A stretch of 42,707 nt of DNA from an uncultured beta proteobacterium (GTDB lineage Bacteria; Pseudomonadota; Gammaproteobacteria; Burkholderiales; Burkholderiaceae_C). The position numbers and the translations under genes were made by a program. The DNA lies in NCBI GenBank assembly GCA_903838565.1, contig CAILZB010000017.1:1-42707 (forward strand), written 5' to 3'. How positions within the stretch are numbered: position 1 is the first letter of the stretch; every line of letters begins with the position of its first letter. Shown one piece after another: positions 40,001-42,707 of this stretch. Below the pieces are notes generated by a model. It saw only the letters and a list, made by a program, of their open reading frames with translations. It was not told the DNA's origin and did no database searches.

Positions 40001-41421
40001 TCAACAGTCTCGCCGGCTTGGCGGTGACGGCCAGTGGCGCGGTGGATGGCGACGTGGCCACCTATGGTTACAGCCTCACGGCGGCGACCTACGACAACAG
40101 GAATGCAGGCTTGGGGAAAACTGTCACGGCCAGCGGCACCGCCGGGCCCAATACCGTGCTCAGCAGCACCGGCAAGCCGGTCTATGGCTACACTGTCAAC
40201 CCCGCGGGGGCGAGCATTTCCGCTGCCGTCGGAAACATTGCGCCCGTCAGTTTGACGGTCAGCACCGGCAACGTGAGCAAGACCTACGACGGCACGACCA
40301 GCGCGGCGGGAACGCCGGTGGTGACCGCAGGCAGCTTGTTCGGCGCGGATGCGTTGACCGGCGGCAGCTTCTCCTTTGCCAGCAAGAACGCCGGCACGGG
40401 CAAGAGCGTGAACGTGTCGGGCGTCAGCGTGAGCGACGGCAACGGCGGCGCGAACTACAGCGTGACGCAAGCGGCCAACAACACCAGCACCATCGTCCCT
40501 GCGTCCGTGAGTTTGACCGGTGCGCGCAGCTATGACGGCACGGCCGTGATGGGCTTCGGGCAGTTGAGCCTCGCCCCCACCAGCATCATTGCCGGCGACG
40601 TCGTGAGCCTGGCAGGCGGAAGCGCCGCGGTTGCAAGCAGGAACGTCGGCCACTACAGCAGCCTGGCCAGCAACGCGCTGGCGCTCGGTGGCGCGGATGC
40701 GGCCAACTATTCCGTCAGCGGCGCATCGGTGTCGCTGGACATCACGCAAGCCAGTTTGACGGTCAGCACCGGCAACGTGAGCAAGACCTATGACGGAACG
40801 ACCAGTGCGCTAGGCACACCCGTGGTGAGCACCGGCGCCCTGTTTGCGGGGGACAGTCTGATCGGCGGCAATTTCGCTTTTCAAGACAAGAACGTCGGCG
40901 CCGGCAAGACCGTCACGGTCTCGGGTGTGGGAGTGAACGACGGAAACGGCGGGCTGAACTACGCCGTGACCCAGCTGAACAACGCCGGCAGCAGCATCAC
41001 GCCCGCCAGTCTGGCGGCAGTGACCGGAATCACCGCCGCCAACAAGACCGCCGACGGAACGACGAGTGCGACCCTGGATACCAGCAGCGCCGGTTTCACG
41101 GGCAAGTTTGCCGGCGACGCGCTGAAAGTTGCCACGGCTGTCGGAGCATTTGCCGACCCCCATGTGGGATCCGGTAAGAGCGTGAACATCAGCGGCATCG
41201 CGTTGGGCGGAGCCGACGCCGGCAACTATCTGTTGCTGAACAACAGCGCCACGACCACCGCCGACATCACGCTTTCATCCGGGGCCAATGCCCTGCTGGT
41301 GGCCAGCAATGTGATGGCGTTTCCGGACGCGTTCGCTCAGTGGCTGGAGCAGCAAGGCAAGTCCTCCGGTAAGAGCCGCAGCGACGCCAAACCAGTGGAG
41401 GCCCAGCTATGTCTACCTTGA
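37045..41421 (+). CDS. Two-partner-secretion type surface protein with YDG/MBG-like repeats
   Basis: A 1458-residue exported protein. The ATG at 37045 follows GGGAG; a GTG at 36991 is possible. The signal peptide is long (residues 1 to about 46) with core IALALAFALQPLWAQ. The next 240 residues form a TPS/haemagglutinin N-terminal domain: SVINWQSFSIGAGG, INRVISNTPTLILGTL, then VNQSGIAVGAGAAVDTAGF, where the usual NPNG reads NQSG. A passenger of Ser/Thr/Gly/Asn-rich beta-helix-like repeats follows. From about residue 967 there are five repeats of about 80-100 residues with TYDG-type signatures (the YDG/MBG families), and repeats 2 and 4 are nearly identical. The C-terminus (FAQWLEQQGKSSGKSRSDAK) has no obvious beta-barrel. 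The gene overlaps the next by 13 bp. Likely secreted through a TpsB pore outside the window; adhesion is inference. Confidence 0.88.
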   Translation: MLAIKPASPPRRDMPVRCALRVGRCILRPRAIALALAFALQPLWAQTASVGMANLLVRGLAQPAGAGVVLPAGGTAVMGQASFDTSKPNALWVTTHNAAGTRQSVINWQSFSIGAGGATYFQQPDAASTSINRVISNTPTLILGTLGSNGKLVLVNQSGIAVGAGAAVDTAGFTASTLQLSDADAAAGRMRFGGPSADTSATPGISVQGQIVARQGDVVLVAPMVSTGERALIQAPNGNTVLAAGRQVEISGRGLEGIALLAQAPSDQVLNLGTLQGNAVGIFAGTLTHSGWIQATQITQDGARVLLKASGDAIVNAKARILATGDVGGNVQVLGQRVALLDQAGIDASGTHGGGTVLVGGDYHGSNPAVSNARMTYVGSDVRITADAIERGAGGKVVVWADEATRMHGIISARGGAAGGAGGFVETSGQQFLDVEGARVLASGAPGTAGTWLLDPNDVEIIHKLNAASDANISPGTPFSPPSNAANSKISDFTLNQALNSSTNVSLSTNNTGSAGTGNIDVDSNAVIQLSTGVGNTSLTLNAHHDIHLQGTIKNSSASNALALNLNADTGSVGGKVEVNSGDNVLFDGGTKGLTVSVLGGNAWTNSGTVTLGSNSTIRLYDGTSVASFSNLAGAVLNDNSSAALSIVSDPTRNGSLSNSGAINAQGGGTWATKFDQSAGAILNVQGGLTLQNLDVAHGTVNIAVGKTLLISDNFGGSDKFQSSTINGPGSLPIGQGASGATPSLTLSSVTSSGLTVLAAGQGTVSFSGTNAFASSNFFNQSSASPNWTVPAATYTGAVQWWTSGALNLAANLQSDGNVTLGAGWNGSLVAPASAAAPGAALNVNQSIKSTAGNVSLQAGDSINVSSNITANGTVELRANNLTLNGTVMTASGNGDAIVLDAGTGHFTNSAGAGALNAPSGRWLVYSNDPASDNRGGLVYDFKQYGTSHGGAILGAGNGFIYTLSPTLNATLSGAANRTYDGSNVVNSLAGLAVTASGAVDGDVATYGYSLTAATYDNRNAGLGKTVTASGTAGPNTVLSSTGKPVYGYTVNPAGASISAAVGNIAPVSLTVSTGNVSKTYDGTTSAAGTPVVTAGSLFGADALTGGSFSFASKNAGTGKSVNVSGVSVSDGNGGANYSVTQAANNTSTIVPASVSLTGARSYDGTAVMGFGQLSLAPTSIIAGDVVSLAGGSAAVASRNVGHYSSLASNALALGGADAANYSVSGASVSLDITQASLTVSTGNVSKTYDGTTSALGTPVVSTGALFAGDSLIGGNFAFQDKNVGAGKTVTVSGVGVNDGNGGLNYAVTQLNNAGSSITPASLAAVTGITAANKTADGTTSATLDTSSAGFTGKFAGDALKVATAVGAFADPHVGSGKSVNISGIALGGADAGNYLLLNNSATTTADITLSSGANALLVASNVMAFPDAFAQWLEQQGKSSGKSRSDAKPVEAQLCLP
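40248..40286 (+). repeat. 39-bp direct repeat, copy 1 (adhesin YDG/MBG array)
   Basis: Identical to 40752-40790, in frame and 504 bp (168 codons) apart. It encodes SLTVSTGNVSKTY at the start of repeats 2 and 4; the sequences continue similar beyond the identical core. Confidence 0.95.
40752..40790 (+). repeat. 39-bp direct repeat, copy 2 (adhesin YDG/MBG array)
   Basis: Exact copy of 40248-40286. Identity at the nucleotide level suggests recent duplication or gene conversion within the array and a site for copy-number change. Confidence 0.95.
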
Positions 41422-42707
41422 ACGGCTCTCGCAGACCGCGGCTCCATGGCGGCGCATGGGCGCTGATATTCTTCGGGCTGTGGGCGAGCCTTCCTGCAGC
41501 AACGAAAGCGCAAACTGCGGGCGAGGTGGAGTTTGCCCGCGGCGTGGGCTTTGCCCAAGTGGCTGACCAGACGCCCAGAACCCTGGGCAAGGGGCTGGTT
41601 CTGAGCGTGGGCGATCGACTCACCACCGTCGACGGGGCCCTCGCCATCATCAAATTGAACGACGGCACGCGCATGACGCTGCGCCCCAATTCGGAGTTGG
41701 TGTTGCAGCACTACCAGTTCAAGGAATCGGCCCCGGACAACAGCATGGTCCTGCAGATGCTGCGCGGTGGCCTGCGCGCGATCACCGGGCTCATTTCCAA
41801 GGGCTCGCCCGATGCCGCCCGGATCCAGACCACCACCGCCACCATCGGAATCCGCGGGACGGATTTCGATGCGCGCCTGTGCGCCAGGGATTGCGCCCAG
41901 GAGACCGAGGCCATCGATCACCAGCAGCGCCCCAACCGGATCCTGGCCAGCGCCAAACTGCTGTCGGTGCGTGGCCGCTTAAGCGCCATCAACAGCGGCG
42001 GCGAAAGGCGCGGGCTGGTCGCGGGCGGCAGCATCTATCCCGGCGACACGTTGCAAAGCGACGCCAACACCGATGCCGTGCTGGTGTTTCGCGACGAAAG
42101 CCGGATGACGATGGGACCGGCCAGCCAGATACGCCTGGACGACTTTGTGTTTGACACCGGTCATCCGGCCGAAGGCCGGTTCCGGGTCTCGCTGCTGCGC
42201 GGCTCGCTGCGCGCGCTCACCGGCCTGATCGCCAAAGCCGATCCGAGCAACGCGGTATTTTCCAGCGCGGCGCCATCGCTCAGCGTCCAGGGGCAGGGCG
42301 TGGATCTCAGTTGCCTGAACGAAGTCCGTTGCAGTCTGTTCAGCTGGCTCGGATCGATGCGCGTCACACCACAAGGTCGCGGCGAAGCGCAGGTGGTGGA
42401 CTCTGGCCACGGTCTGGTCATTGCTCCCGAGGGCGTGCAGGCGATCGAGACATCGATACTGCCAGACCTGACTCGGCCCGACGGCGTGACCGTCGATTTG
42501 CGGCCGCTGTTTGCCGAGTCCGAACTGGCGCCCGCCGCGGAGGGTTTGTTTGTGTACGTGCGCGACGGTCATATCCAAGTCAGTACCGATCGGGAAATCC
42601 TCCACCTGGGGCGTGGCGAAGCGGGCTTCGCCGGGATCAACGGAACCACTGCGCGTCCGCTCATGCTGCCCTTGTTTCTGGAGCTGGACCGCACGCCCAT
42701 GCCCAAC
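41409..42707 (+). CDS. FecR-domain protein, exported, 3' truncated by window end
   Basis: The frame is open from the ATG at 41409 to the last base (433 codons visible), so the stop is outside. The protein has a signal peptide (hydrophobic ALIFFGLWASLPAATKAQ, cleavage near residue 35). A first FecR domain follows: VGDRLTTVDGALAIIKLNDG, TRMTLRPNSELVLQQYQF, LRGGLRAITGLISK, ATIGIRGTDFDARLC. A second, similar unit comes after it (YPGDTLQSDANTDAVLVFRD, SRMTMGPASQIRLDDF, LLRGSLRALTGLIAK), but the ATIGIRGT segment is replaced by LSVQGQG. FecR-type domains are periplasmic regulators or sugar-binding-like scaffolds; here no sigma factor is next to it. It overlaps the adhesin gene by 13 bp, so the two are probably translated together and act together at the cell surface. 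Confidence 0.9.
   Translation, partial: MSTLNGSRRPRLHGGAWALIFFGLWASLPAATKAQTAGEVEFARGVGFAQVADQTPRTLGKGLVLSVGDRLTTVDGALAIIKLNDGTRMTLRPNSELVLQHYQFKESAPDNSMVLQMLRGGLRAITGLISKGSPDAARIQTTTATIGIRGTDFDARLCARDCAQETEAIDHQQRPNRILASAKLLSVRGRLSAINSGGERRGLVAGGSIYPGDTLQSDANTDAVLVFRDESRMTMGPASQIRLDDFVFDTGHPAEGRFRVSLLRGSLRALTGLIAKADPSNAVFSSAAPSLSVQGQGVDLSCLNEVRCSLFSWLGSMRVTPQGRGEAQVVDSGHGLVIAPEGVQAIETSILPDLTRPDGVTVDLRPLFAESELAPAAEGLFVYVRDGHIQVSTDREILHLGRGEAGFAGINGTTARPLMLPLFLELDRTPMPN

Noticed and set aside
40248..41275. Repeats considered as a CRISPR array
   Set aside because: They are in-frame protein repeats about 250 bp long with no regular spacers.

Overview
The window is a GC-rich piece (roughly 60-65 %, judged by eye) of a betaproteobacterial chromosome. 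Gene order and protein features point to Burkholderiales, most likely Comamonadaceae: M23 peptidase-secA-argJ-ATPase-mutT facing pilBCD-coaE-zapD-yacG, a tRNA-Pro, ispB diverging from rplU-rpmA-obgE-proB, rppH diverging from proS, hemA-prfA-prmC, ugpBAEC-ugpQ, and a giant DUF3683 FAD/Fe-S oxidoreductase followed by a HIT protein. I did not identify a genus.

Layout. 1-5933 (+): the end of an M23 peptidase, then secA, and argJ, a DUF815 ATPase and mutT joined by ATGA stop/start overlaps. 5941-11352 (-): pilB, pilC, pilD, coaE, zapD and yacG, a tight operon joining type IV pilus assembly to CoA synthesis, division and a gyrase inhibitor. 11471-11547 (-): tRNA-Pro(CGG) with encoded CCA. 11576-12559 (-): ispB. 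12715-15643 (+): rplU, rpmA, obgE and proB, with a good terminator after rpmA. 15653-16333 (-) rppH and 16495-18911 (+) proS plus a lytic transglycosylase. 18856-19176 (-) grxD; 19296-19772 (+) slyD-like; 19946-23253 (+) a flavin dehydrogenase and an orphan ThDP enzyme. 23273-26705 (-): hemA, prfA and prmC. 26782-27060 (+): small membrane protein. 27038-32127 (-): the ugp glycerol-3-phosphate uptake operon with ugpQ last. 32341-36777 (+): DUF3683 oxidoreductase and HIT protein. 36778-42707 (+): an accessory-looking surface module, a large two-partner-secretion-type adhesin with YDG/MBG-like repeats overlapping a FecR-domain protein that runs off the window.

Most of the window is conserved housekeeping DNA. 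The items most worth a second look are: (i) prmC, whose SAM-binding motif I is present three times as a perfectly in-frame 30-bp tandem repeat; (ii) the adhesin/FecR pair at the right end; (iii) an intergenic-type palindromic repeat that is translated inside the DUF3683 protein as a linker between its flavin and iron-sulfur halves; (iv) two further REP/REPIN-like palindromic elements inside the hem-prf and ugp operons; (v) a 48-nt near-perfect palindrome between rppH and proS; and (vi) a strong intra-operon terminator after ugpB. No CRISPR array, transposase, integrase or phage gene was seen.
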